A stretch of DNA of 64,000 bases from Oleiharenicola lentus (GTDB lineage: Bacteria > Verrucomicrobiota > Verrucomicrobiia > Opitutales > Opitutaceae): the NCBI RefSeq assembly GCF_004118375.1, contig NZ_SDHX01000002.1, positions 1,167,001-1,231,000 of the forward strand, given 5' to 3'. Position 1 is the stretch's first letter; every line of letters begins with the position of its first letter. The notes under the pieces were generated by a model, which searched no databases, was not told the DNA's origin, and saw only the letters and a list, made by a program, of their open reading frames with translations. A program made the position numbers and the translations under genes. Positions 44,853 to 52,661 of this stretch are shown here, piece by piece.

Positions 44853-45725
44853 ATGCTCCGCTATTTCGCGAACGGTCGCATTCATTGGAAAGAGCGCATG
44901 CGCTGCAACACGCGCACGAACTGGGAATTCTATGCCGTCACGGACGGACGCTGCGCGGTCAGTTTCCGCGACGGCGACAAGCCCGTCTTCCAGGAACGCA
45001 CCTTCTGGCTCTTCGCCCCCGAGAGCCCGCATGCCTGGCTCGATGACGGCCGCCACAGCTACCGCCGCCTGTCGATCCATTTCAGCAGCGTGCCCTACCC
45101 GCTCGACGAGATCGTGCGCGCCCGCGGCGGCTGGATTTCCCGACCGCTCGACGACGCCGCCATCCGGCGCCTCGAGACCATCGCCACCGCCCTGGAGCCG
45201 CATTTCTGCAACCCGGTCGTCGCGAGCCCGCTCCACCACCAGCGCCACCTGATGGACCTCTGCCTGCTCCTGCTCGAAAACGATCCTTCGGCGACGCAGC
45301 CGCTCACTCTGACCGACGTGGCCAGCTTCCGCGTCGAGCGTGCCCTCTCCTGGTATGCCGAGCACCTGCAGCGGCATCCCTCCGTCAAGGAAGTGGCCGA
45401 CGCCATCCACGTTTCCCCGAGTCACCTGCGCCGGCTCTTCGCCGAGGTGCGCCAGGCCAGCCCCAAGGAACTCTTCCGCCGCGTGCGCCTCGACAAGGCG
45501 CAGGACCTGCTCGGCCGCACCAACCTCACGCTCGACGAGGTCGCCCGCGCCTGCGGCTACACCGGCGCCAGCCACTTCTGCCGCGAGTTCAAGGCCGTGC
45601 ACCGCTTCACGCCCTCCACGTGGCGCCGCCGCCTGATCGACCGCTTCATCAAACCCCTCCCCGCCGGCATCGTCCCCGTCCGCGAATTCAGCGCCCGCCC
45701 CGGCGAGCGCGCGATGCGCGCGTGA
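44853..45725 (+). CDS. AraC-family transcriptional regulator
   Basis: 290 residues. N-terminal cupin-like half with RTNWEFYAVTDGRCAVSF and FAPESPHAWLDDG; C-terminal DNA-binding half from about residue 160 with HPSVKEVADAIHVSPSHLRR and LTLDEVARACGYTGASHFCR, the two helix-turn-helix units of the family. Downstream of the TonB receptor; may control it or an unlinked set. The tail (FIKPLPAGIVPVREFS) is short and basic. Confidence 0.9.
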   Translation: MLRYFANGRIHWKERMRCNTRTNWEFYAVTDGRCAVSFRDGDKPVFQERTFWLFAPESPHAWLDDGRHSYRRLSIHFSSVPYPLDEIVRARGGWISRPLDDAAIRRLETIATALEPHFCNPVVASPLHHQRHLMDLCLLLLENDPSATQPLTLTDVASFRVERALSWYAEHLQRHPSVKEVADAIHVSPSHLRRLFAEVRQASPKELFRRVRLDKAQDLLGRTNLTLDEVARACGYTGASHFCREFKAVHRFTPSTWRRRLIDRFIKPLPAGIVPVREFSARPGERAMRA

Positions 45726-45846
45726 GTTTGGCTTGGCTGGGTTCCCGCAGGGTCGCCGCGAGCGGCGTCCTCATTCACGCCTAGGAGGTAAAATGGTAAA
45801 GCATACCCCTTTGGCTGCCCTCTGACTTTGATCGTAGATCGTATTC

Positions 45847-46164
45847 TTAACTCAACCGCTCCTTAAGTAGGGCATTCTTAGCAACCTGAGAAATTGTCTC
45901 CGATGTAATTCCCTTTCGCTTACAATAAGCGGAATCAATCCAAACACCAAGGGACTTAACCCCCTTGCTTGCATTACACGAAACGCAACACCTCGCGATG
46001 TTTTCTCGGGTAATGATCGAAGCATCGTTTATGATGTGCTCCCAAGACGGAGTCACTCCACGACCCCCAGTGGAAGTTGAAAAATCCACTTGGCAGTAAA
46101 TGCATCGCGCGTCCCTACCGCTAATTTCTATTTCCAGATATGCGGGAATATTCCAACGATTCAT
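45847..46164 (-). CDS. HNH endonuclease-like protein in an AT-richer islet
   Basis: 105 residues. HNH-type zinc-binding arrangement: CIYCQVDFSTSTGGRG, SWEHIINDASIITREN with the catalytic HI/N, then CCVSCNASKG. Such proteins are small nucleases of mobile or defence origin. The gene and its flanks (about 45780-46240) are clearly richer in A and T than the rest of the window, which suggests recent arrival. Start chosen at the ATG at 46164. Possibly a passenger of a lost mobile element; no partner genes recognised. Confidence 0.72.
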   Translation of the reverse strand: MNRWNIPAYLEIEISGRDARCIYCQVDFSTSTGGRGVTPSWEHIINDASIITRENIARCCVSCNASKGVKSLGVWIDSAYCKRKGITSETISQVAKNALLKERLS

Positions 46165-46237
46165 GCAACGAGTAGAATGGCAGCGTGGCGCAAACCTCAA
46201 AAATTAGACACGGTAAGACGGAAATGCGGCTTCGAGT

Positions 46238-46684
46238 TCACCCTTTCATCGCCGGCGGTTCGCGGTCTTCGCTCTGCTCGATCAGGTCGAAGGAAGTGAT
46301 CGCGGTGAGGTGGTCCCAGCCGGGCTCGGTCTTCACCTTGGCGTTGAAGGCGGCGACGCGGTCGTTCCAACCGATCTTGCGCGAGTGCTCGTTCCACACG
46401 TGGGTCTGCGAGCGGTTGGGGCGCAGGCCGGTCGTGAAGATCCACTCGGCGACCTCGACGTCGGTGCGGCCGGCCTTCACCTGCGCCTCGACGTCCTCGA
46501 ACGTCACGTTGAGGAAGCCGCAGAGCTGGCCGTCGAGGCCGATGGACAGGCCGTAGTTGCGATGAAAGTGCTCGGGCAGCGCGCCCGCCTGCATCAGACG
46601 GATCTTGTCGAGCATGCGACCGAGGTGGTGCAGGCCGCCGAGGGTTTTGTCGTAAGGGGATCGCAGGCCTTCAACGCGGGGCAT
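46238..46684 (-). CDS. DUF5069 protein
   Basis: 148 residues with the DUF5069 layout: LRSPYDKTLGGLHHLGRMLD, KIRLMQAGALPEHFHRNYGL, DVEVAEWIFTTGLRPNRSQT and a final NAKVKTEPGWDHLTAITSFD. Family of unknown function seen across Verrucomicrobia and Planctomycetes. No signal peptide. No obvious partner. Confidence 0.8.
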   Translation of the reverse strand: MPRVEGLRSPYDKTLGGLHHLGRMLDKIRLMQAGALPEHFHRNYGLSIGLDGQLCGFLNVTFEDVEAQVKAGRTDVEVAEWIFTTGLRPNRSQTHVWNEHSRKIGWNDRVAAFNAKVKTEPGWDHLTAITSFDLIEQSEDREPPAMKG

Positions 46685-46777
46685 GGCGGGAGAAAAACGG
46701 GCGTCGGGAATGGCGGCGAGCGCTTTTCTTCGGCGAGCGGCGGCGGCTCAGACCAAGCGCGCGGGGCATTCAGCCGT

Positions 46778-46847
46778 TAAAAACGCGAAGATCGCGGAGG
46801 ACGCGGAGCAAAAAGCTTGGGGATTCACCTCCGTGTCCTCCGCGTTT
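46778..46847. repeat. Inverted repeat (ACGCGGAGGACGCGGAG type)
   Basis: AAACGCGAAGATCGCGGAGG at about 46780 is mirrored by CCTCCGTGTCCTCCGCGTTT at 46828-46847. Lies in the 400-base gap 46685-47084, which also holds the GTAGCC repeat copy at 46931 and otherwise nothing recognisable. Confidence 0.65.
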
Positions 46848-46930
46848 CAAATGCATTTTTGGGATTCAGGCCTTAGTCATCGTGCGACCGGCCGAGCAGT
46901 CGGGGCGATGCGATTGATGCAGCCAGGGTG

Positions 46931-47005
46931 TAGCCGGGTTTGAGCCGTAGGCGAAAGCGTGGTCAGGGAACGCCCACGTTGTCGCTGCGCTCCAACGCGG
47001 CTACT
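46931..47005. repeat. GTAGCC dispersed repeat, copy 2
   Basis: GTAGCCGGGTTTGAGCCG.. to CCAACGCGGCTAC, followed by five T. Shares its framework with 41826-41917 but lacks the nested CCCGCGTCCGCGGG. Confidence 0.72.
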
Positions 47006-47084
47006 TTTTCATTCTAGCCGCCCTGGCTGGATTGCTTCGTCTCCCGCGGAAGCGGGAGACTCGCAATGACGGTCCGGGCTGAAA

Positions 47085-48344
47085 TCAAATCTCGCCGACG
47101 CGGACGCGGGCCACGCCCTCGACGGGCTGGCCCTTGACCAGCGCGGGCTTGAAGAAGGCCTCGGCCACGACGGCGCGGGCGGCGGCATCGTCGATCTTCA
47201 GGCTGCAGCTCTCGTCGGCGAACAGGTCGAGCAGGGAGCCGTCCGGCGCGATCCGCGCGTAGTAGGTGCGGTTCATCTGGTCGAGCGTGAGCTCCTTGAG
47301 GCGCTCGCGCGGCAGGGTGCCGGGCACGACGAGCGCCGGGGCGGTCTTGCCTTTGTTCGCGCCGATGTGCTCGATCACGAGATACTGCTGCGCCTCGCTG
47401 CGCGAAAGCTCCACGCGCTTGGAGGACTTGTTGGTCGCGACTTCCTTGCCGCGGTTGAAGATGTGCACCTCGCAGCCGAGATACTTGAAACCCTGCGGCA
47501 TCCCGCCCTGGCGCACGCGGATATGTTTGGGATTGGACCCGATGCGGTCGATCGCCTCCGCGTGGATGAGCATGCCCTCCGTGCCCGGCTTGGCGTCGCG
47601 CTCCCGGAATTTGAACAGGATCACCATGTGCGGGTTGTCCAGCTCCACGGGGGAGGAGACCTTGAACGACACCTCGAAGGCGTCGTGATTGCCCTCGTCC
47701 AGCTCGAGGTTCATCTTGTGGACGTAGGCGGCCGTGTCGTATTGCTGGCTGAGCATGGCGTCGTTGGCCGCGGAGGCCTGCATCGCGCCGGCGTTGTACT
47801 CGGCCTGCGCCCCCTGCTGGGCGGCCACCACCATGGGGCGGCTCGCCGAACCCTCGGGCGTGTTGGACACGGCCAGGTTGGCCGCGCCGAGGCTGATCTC
47901 CGCCGCGATCATGCGGCCGTAGGCGAGATCCTGCACCGCGGCGGCGCCGCCCGCGGCGCCGGAGGCGGCAATCATCTTGCGCACCGGATCGTTGGCGGGC
48001 GTGTAGGCGGGGCCCGCATACAGGCCGTCGATCTTCACGGAAGTGTCCGCCAGCTTCAGGCTGTGGCTCACCTTGAGCCCGGTGCGACGGTTGCGAGTCG
48101 GCACAAAAAACTCCTTCTTGCCGATCTTGATCCGAAATTCGCTGCCTTCGACGTTCTCCACCCGGTAATACTTCTTGTCGCGCTGCACGGACAGGTCGGT
48201 GCCAAGGAAAAGCACGTAGGGCTTGTCCTCGGCCGGCTTCGCGCCCGGCGCGGGCTTGGCCCCGGCCCCGTGCAAATACGGGACCGTCAGGCACAGACCG
48301 ATGAGGCCGAGGCGGAGCAGGGGGCAGGGTTGGGGCGTTCTCAT
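47085..48344 (-). CDS. Secreted protein of unknown function with TonB-C-like end, paralogue 2
   Basis: 419 residues. Signal peptide (LGLIGLCLTVPYLHGAG), a domain with VLFLGTDLSVQRDKKYYRVE and VEGSEFRIKIGKKEFFVPTR, an alanine-rich helical middle, then FEVSFKVSSPVELDNPHMV and GFKYLGCEVHIFNRGKEVAT. The last 50 residues (EAFFKPALVKGQPVEGVAR) look like the end of TonB-C domains. Paralogue of the next gene upstream, with a 7-base gap, at the tail of the TonB operon. Probably a periplasmic part of that system; no family name known to me. Confidence 0.72.
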   Translation of the reverse strand: MRTPQPCPLLRLGLIGLCLTVPYLHGAGAKPAPGAKPAEDKPYVLFLGTDLSVQRDKKYYRVENVEGSEFRIKIGKKEFFVPTRNRRTGLKVSHSLKLADTSVKIDGLYAGPAYTPANDPVRKMIAASGAAGGAAAVQDLAYGRMIAAEISLGAANLAVSNTPEGSASRPMVVAAQQGAQAEYNAGAMQASAANDAMLSQQYDTAAYVHKMNLELDEGNHDAFEVSFKVSSPVELDNPHMVILFKFRERDAKPGTEGMLIHAEAIDRIGSNPKHIRVRQGGMPQGFKYLGCEVHIFNRGKEVATNKSSKRVELSRSEAQQYLVIEHIGANKGKTAPALVVPGTLPRERLKELTLDQMNRTYYARIAPDGSLLDLFADESCSLKIDDAAARAVVAEAFFKPALVKGQPVEGVARVRVGEI

Positions 48345-48351
48345 GGCAGGT

Positions 48352-49560
48352 TCAGAGAGTCAGGTCCGCCAGGCGGACGCGCACGGTGCCGTCCATCGGC
48401 CGGCCGTTGGCCAGGGCGGGCTTGAAGAGGGCGCGGGCAAATGCCCCGGTCAGGGTCTCGTCGGCGAGCGGCAGACTGGCGCCTTCGTCGGCGAAGATGC
48501 CGATGACCTGCCCATCCTTGGCAACCCGGGCGAAGCAGACGCGGTTCAACCGGTCGGCATCCAGCAGCCTGCGGACCGAGGCGGAGAGGCTGCCGCTGAC
48601 CGGCTGCGGCGGGAGCGTGGCGCCTTTGTTGGCCGCCAGATGCTCGATCAGCAAATACTGCCGGGCTTCGTCCGGGCTGAGTTCGACGCGCTTGGAGGAC
48701 TCGCTGGTGGCGACCTCCCGGCCGCGGTTGAAGATGTGGACCTCGTGGCGCAGATATTTGAATCCGACCGGCAGGCCGCCCTCGCGGATGCGGACATATT
48801 TCGGCTCGGTCCCGATGGGATCGAGGCTCTTCGCGTGGATCAGCGTGCTGATCTCCCCCGGCTTGGCGCCCCGCGGGGTAAATTCCACCAGCACCACCAT
48901 GTAGGGGTCGTCGAGCGGCTCGGGGGAGGAAATCTTGAAGGAAACATCCACCAGGTCGTAGTTGCCCTCGGCCAGCTCGAGCGCGAGGGCGTCGGCCATT
49001 TTGGGCGTGGAGCTGTAGTCCGAGCTGAGGTTGTGGCTGGCGACATCCAGCTGCCCCTGCTGGCGGGAGAGCTCGGTTTCGAGCTGCGCCTCGCGCTCCT
49101 TCCACTGAACCGCACCGTTTTTCACCTGTTCGAGCGTGGTGGTGATTTCCTTCACATTGTAGTCGGCCAACCCCTCGGCGGCGGCCGCCCCGGAGGCCGC
49201 GCCGCTGCGGGCGTTGAACTTGTGGCGCGGGTCCGCGGCCGGCGTGTATCCCGGCCCGCCCTGCAAATCGTCGAGCTGCACGGAAACCGGCGCCAGCTTG
49301 AGTTCACGCTGCACCTTCAGGTGGTTGGCCTGCAGGCGCGTCCGCACGAACCGTGGCTTGCCCCCGACGGTGATCACAAACTCGCTGCCATCCACATCTT
49401 CCACCGGGTAAAACTTTTTCCCCTGCTGAACGGAGAGGTCGGAGCCCATGAAGAGCACATATTTCCCCGGGGCGCCCGCGGTGGCCTCGGCGGCCGGCAG
49501 ACCCGGGGCCAGGGCGAGGGCGGCGGCCACGGGCAGGAAGATAAAACGGCGGGGCAACAT
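48352..49560 (-). CDS. Secreted protein of unknown function with TonB-C-like end, paralogue 1
   Basis: 402 residues. Signal peptide to LAPGLPAAE, then VLFMGSDLSVQQGKKFYPVE and DVDGSEFVITVGGKPRFVRT, a coiled central part (ITTTLEQVKNGAVQWKEREA), VDVSFKISSPEPLDDPYMVV and GFKYLRHEVHIFNRGREVAT, ending FARALFKPALANGRPMDGTV. Same architecture as the adjacent protein with local identity in each block. Co-directional with the TonB system, 65 bases after the TPR gene. Possibly binds a cell-envelope partner of the energy transducer (inference). Confidence 0.72.
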   Translation of the reverse strand: MLPRRFIFLPVAAALALAPGLPAAEATAGAPGKYVLFMGSDLSVQQGKKFYPVEDVDGSEFVITVGGKPRFVRTRLQANHLKVQRELKLAPVSVQLDDLQGGPGYTPAADPRHKFNARSGAASGAAAAEGLADYNVKEITTTLEQVKNGAVQWKEREAQLETELSRQQGQLDVASHNLSSDYSSTPKMADALALELAEGNYDLVDVSFKISSPEPLDDPYMVVLVEFTPRGAKPGEISTLIHAKSLDPIGTEPKYVRIREGGLPVGFKYLRHEVHIFNRGREVATSESSKRVELSPDEARQYLLIEHLAANKGATLPPQPVSGSLSASVRRLLDADRLNRVCFARVAKDGQVIGIFADEGASLPLADETLTGAFARALFKPALANGRPMDGTVRVRLADLTL

Positions 49561-49625
49561 GGTGGGGCCGGGGGCTGGACAGCTTGGAAGCTAATCAAAC
49601 CGGCCGGGCGAGTCAAACGACGGGG

Positions 49626-51026
49626 TCACGGCGCGGAGGACTCGGGGGCGTCCAAAAGCGTCCTCACCCGCGCGAGGTAGTCGGCCACCTCGTCGGTGTG
49701 CCGGAGACTGAGCGCTTTCTGCAGGTGGCCGACGCTGGCGGCGTAGTGGCGGCGGCGCAGCTCGAGGTTGGCCAGCTCCAGGCTGGCCCGGTAGGTGGAA
49801 TCGGGCACGCGGGCCGCCGCCTCGAAGGCAAACACCGCCCGGTCATCCTCGCCCTCGCCGACATGCACGGCGCCCAGGGCGATCAACGCCGGGCCGTGCA
49901 GGGGATCCTCGGCCAGGATGACCTGGAGATCGCGTCGGGCGTCCGCCCACCGCTTCGCGTGGGTGGCGAGTTGGGCCTGGAGGAGCAGCTTGGTCGTGCG
50001 GCCGGAGGCACTGAGCGTGGCGGGCAGCGCCCGGAGCGCCGCCTCCGCGTCGGCGGGCCGGTTGGCTCCCACCAGCGTGCGCGCCAGCCGCAGCAGCCGC
50101 TCCTCGCCGGCGGCGGGCTCGGGCTTGAGCAGCTTGGCGTAAATGGCGAGGGCCTCCGGGTGCAGCCCCTGCTCGGCGTAGAGATCACCCAGCAACGTGA
50201 GCTCCTCCGCCTGGGCCACGCCGGCCTCGGCGCAGAGTTCCAGCACGGCGATGGCCTCGAGCTTGCGCTGCCCGGTGAGCAGGACGTTGGCGAGGATGAG
50301 CCAGAAGCGGGCCTCGGTCGGCCGGGTCTTGATCAGCGTGCGGGCAATGGCCTCGGCTCGCTCCACCTGGCGGCCCTGGATGCAGATGCGCAACAGGCCC
50401 TCCTGCCAGTCGGCCGAGCCGGGCGCGCCGCTGAGCGCCTGCATGTAGGCAACCTCCGCCGCGATGGAGTTGCCCTCCTTCTCCAGGCTGTAGCCCAGCA
50501 GGCCGTAGGTGGTCGGGTCCCGGTCGCCGAGCGCGATGGAACGGGAAAACGCATTCACCGCGTCGGTAAAACGGTCGGTCGTGTAGTAGAGCACGCCCAG
50601 GTTGTTCCACGCGCGCAGGAAGGTCGGGTAGCGCTCCACCGCGCTCTTGTAGCTGGCCTCGGTCTTTGCGTTGTCCCCGGTGGCGTAGTAGGCGTTGCCG
50701 AGGATGAACTCGAAGGCCGGGCTCGGCTTCTCGCTGTCGTTCATCATGCCCTCGAGCAGGCGCAGCGCGAACGCGGGGTTGGTGCCGAGCATCGTGACCA
50801 CCTTCTCGTAGAGCGCATATTCCTCGGCGGACATCTCGGGTTCGCGCTCGCGGAGGAAGCCGGACGACTCGTTGATGATGCGCTTCGGGTCGAGCGACGG
50901 CGGCCGGTCGCTGCCCAGCGCGCCGAGGGTGCCCAGCTGGGTGCGCTCGAGGATGTCGATGTCAGACTGGGCCGGCAGCAGGGCCGGCAGCAGCAGGAGC
51001 AGAAAGGGCGGGAAGCGGCGCAGCAT
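49626..51026 (-). CDS. TPR protein of the TonB system
   Basis: 466 residues. Signal peptide (PPFLLLLLPALLPAQ), then about ten tetratricopeptide-like helical pairs, clearest at AFEFILGNAYYATGDNAKTE, RAWNNLGVLYYTTDRFTDAV, TTYGLLGYSLEKEGNSIAAE, LTLLGDLYAEQGLHPEALAI and PALIALGAVHVGEGEDDRAV. TPR proteins are regular members of Vibrio/Shewanella TonB2 clusters. Two-base gap from the tonB gene. Likely a scaffold in the periplasm. Confidence 0.85.
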   Translation of the reverse strand: MLRRFPPFLLLLLPALLPAQSDIDILERTQLGTLGALGSDRPPSLDPKRIINESSGFLREREPEMSAEEYALYEKVVTMLGTNPAFALRLLEGMMNDSEKPSPAFEFILGNAYYATGDNAKTEASYKSAVERYPTFLRAWNNLGVLYYTTDRFTDAVNAFSRSIALGDRDPTTYGLLGYSLEKEGNSIAAEVAYMQALSGAPGSADWQEGLLRICIQGRQVERAEAIARTLIKTRPTEARFWLILANVLLTGQRKLEAIAVLELCAEAGVAQAEELTLLGDLYAEQGLHPEALAIYAKLLKPEPAAGEERLLRLARTLVGANRPADAEAALRALPATLSASGRTTKLLLQAQLATHAKRWADARRDLQVILAEDPLHGPALIALGAVHVGEGEDDRAVFAFEAAARVPDSTYRASLELANLELRRRHYAASVGHLQKALSLRHTDEVADYLARVRTLLDAPESSAP

Positions 51027-51028
51027 GG

Positions 51029-51766
51029 TCAGTTCACGTCAAAGGGATTGCCGCCGCGCCACACCACGCGGACGTTCTGCTGGACGAGGCAGCGGACCTT
51101 GCGACCCTTCTTCATCGCCGGGGAAAAGACCCAGGCCTCGCGGACGTCGCGCAGGATGATCTCGTCGAAGTACTTGTTGCCCGAGCCCTGGAGCACCCGG
51201 AGGTTGCCGACGGTGCCGTTGGTCTCGATCAGGATGAGCACGGAGATGCGGAGGCTCTCGGCGTTGCCCCGGACCGCGGAGGGCACGTTGGGATTGGGCC
51301 GGGAGAGGACCGCGGGGCGCTGGTCCACCTCGTGCTGCTGGAAGATGCGGGAGAAGTCGCCGGTGATCTCGGTCTTGGGCTTGAACTCGGTGTGGAGGCG
51401 CGCCGGCTCGATCTTCGCCGCGGGCGCGGCGGTGCTGACCGGCATGAGCTGCGACAGGTCCGGCGGCACGACCGCGATGCGCACCGCGCTTTCGGAGGCG
51501 CCGATCTCCAGGCCGGCAAAGGGCGTGGCCGCCGTCTCGGCGGGGGCGGACTCCACCGGCCGCGGCGGCGGGGTGTCCATCGGCATCGACATGGCGCGCA
51601 ACTCGGCGATCTCCGCCTCGGGCGCGGGCGGCTCGACCGCCTGGAAAAGCATGACGCCGATGAACAGCGCGAGCGTGAACGCGGCCCCGAGGGCGAGGCA
51701 CAGCGCCTCCGTCAGAAACGCGACCGCGGGCCGCTCGTCCTGCAGGATGAAGGCGTCCGCCTGCAT
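51029..51766 (-). CDS. tonB: TonB energy-transducing protein
   Basis: 245 residues. Membrane anchor near residues 25-45 (ALCLALGAAFTLALFIGVML), Pro-rich linker (DTPPPRPVESAPAETAATP), and a C-terminal TonB domain of about 100 residues, seen as SLRISVLILIETNGTVGNLR, then KYFDEIILRDVREAWVFSPA. The linker is shorter than in classical TonB. Transmits the proton-gradient energy from ExbB/ExbD to the outer-membrane receptors, of which four are in this window. Two bases after the ExbD gene. Confidence 0.88.
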   Translation of the reverse strand: MQADAFILQDERPAVAFLTEALCLALGAAFTLALFIGVMLFQAVEPPAPEAEIAELRAMSMPMDTPPPRPVESAPAETAATPFAGLEIGASESAVRIAVVPPDLSQLMPVSTAAPAAKIEPARLHTEFKPKTEITGDFSRIFQQHEVDQRPAVLSRPNPNVPSAVRGNAESLRISVLILIETNGTVGNLRVLQGSGNKYFDEIILRDVREAWVFSPAMKKGRKVRCLVQQNVRVVWRGGNPFDVN

Positions 51767-51768
51767 GG

Positions 51769-52182
51769 TCAGGGCCCCTCCGTCCGCGCGGTGGCGAACT
51801 GCACCTGCTTGATGCCGGCGCGCTTGGCCTCGGTGTAAACCTGCGCGAACACCCCGAGGCTCGAGGCCTGGTCGCCGCGCACGATGAGCGAGGGCGAGCG
51901 GCCCACCGCCGCCTGCTTGAGGACGGTGGCGACCTGGTCGGTGCGGATTTCCTGGCCGTCGAACCAGATGCGGTTGTCGGCGGCGATGGCGATGAGCAGG
52001 GCGTTCTGTTCGCTGCTGAGGGCCCCGACGACGTCGGGCTTCTGCACCTCGACGCCGGGGTCGTTCACGAAAGAGCTGCTGACCATCAGGAAAATCACCA
52101 GCACCATGATGCAGTCCACCATCGGCACCATGTCGATGTGCGTGGACTCGAAGCGATGCTGGCCGTGCGCGCGCCGGATCAT
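51769..52182 (-). CDS. exbD: ExbD/TolR proton channel subunit
   Basis: 137 residues with one membrane helix containing the essential Asp: HIDMVPMVDCIMVLVIFLMV near residues 15-35 (D23 area), then a periplasmic domain (VVGALSSEQNALLIAIAADN, SLIVRGDQASSLGVFAQVYT). Overlaps the ExbB gene by ATGA. Part of the ExbB-ExbD-TonB energiser. Confidence 0.93.
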   Translation of the reverse strand: MIRRAHGQHRFESTHIDMVPMVDCIMVLVIFLMVSSSFVNDPGVEVQKPDVVGALSSEQNALLIAIAADNRIWFDGQEIRTDQVATVLKQAAVGRSPSLIVRGDQASSLGVFAQVYTEAKRAGIKQVQFATARTEGP

Positions 52183-52661
52183 GCGGCACCTCCCCGCCGG
52201 CCGGCCGCGCGATCCAGCCGGTTGACCGCCTGCACCTGGCTCTGGACCTCGCGGTGCGCGAGATAGACCAGCAGCATGGCGGGAATCGCCACCGTCAGGC
52301 CGGACTGCGTGGCCACGAGCACCTCCGAAATGCCGCCGGCCAGGCCCTCCATGGATTTTTCGCCCGCGATCGACAGGTTCTCAAAGGTCTTCTCCATGCC
52401 GCTGACCGTGCCGAGCAGGCCGAGCAGCGGTGCGGCCGCGATCATCGGGCCGATCGCGGCGCGCTGCCGCCGGAAGGAGTCATGCGCCTCCGTCTGCAAC
52501 CGGTGCCGGGCCGCCGGCGTGGCCGCGGCGCGCAGCGCCCGGCGGATGCGCCCGAGGGAGAGCAGCAGCCGGAAACAGCGGGCGTAGAGCAGAACCGAGA
52601 GGGTGATGATCACCGGCATCACCCAGCCTCCGCGCTCGATAAGTTCGACCAGGGCGTTCAC
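52179..52661 (-). CDS. exbB: ExbB/TolQ-like proton channel protein
   Basis: 160 residues with an MotA/TolQ/ExbB domain: helices VMPVIITLSVLLYARCFRLL and, near the C-terminus, APLLGLLGTVSGMEKTFENL and EVLVATQSGLTVAIPAMLLV. Forms the channel with ExbD. A second, larger member of the family lies directly upstream with a four-base overlap, the usual TtpC-ExbB2 pair. Confidence 0.92.
   Translation of the reverse strand: MNALVELIERGGWVMPVIITLSVLLYARCFRLLLSLGRIRRALRAAATPAARHRLQTEAHDSFRRQRAAIGPMIAAAPLLGLLGTVSGMEKTFENLSIAGEKSMEGLAGGISEVLVATQSGLTVAIPAMLLVYLAHREVQSQVQAVNRLDRAAGRRGGAA

Noticed and set aside
45793-45825. Ten-codon ORF behind AGGAGGTAAA
   Set aside because: Too short to claim as a gene; kept only as a hint of a lost insertion.
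45781-45830. Stretch AATGGTAAAGCATACC resembling a tRNA D-arm
   Set aside because: No T-arm GTTCGA, no acceptor pairing and no CCA could be found.
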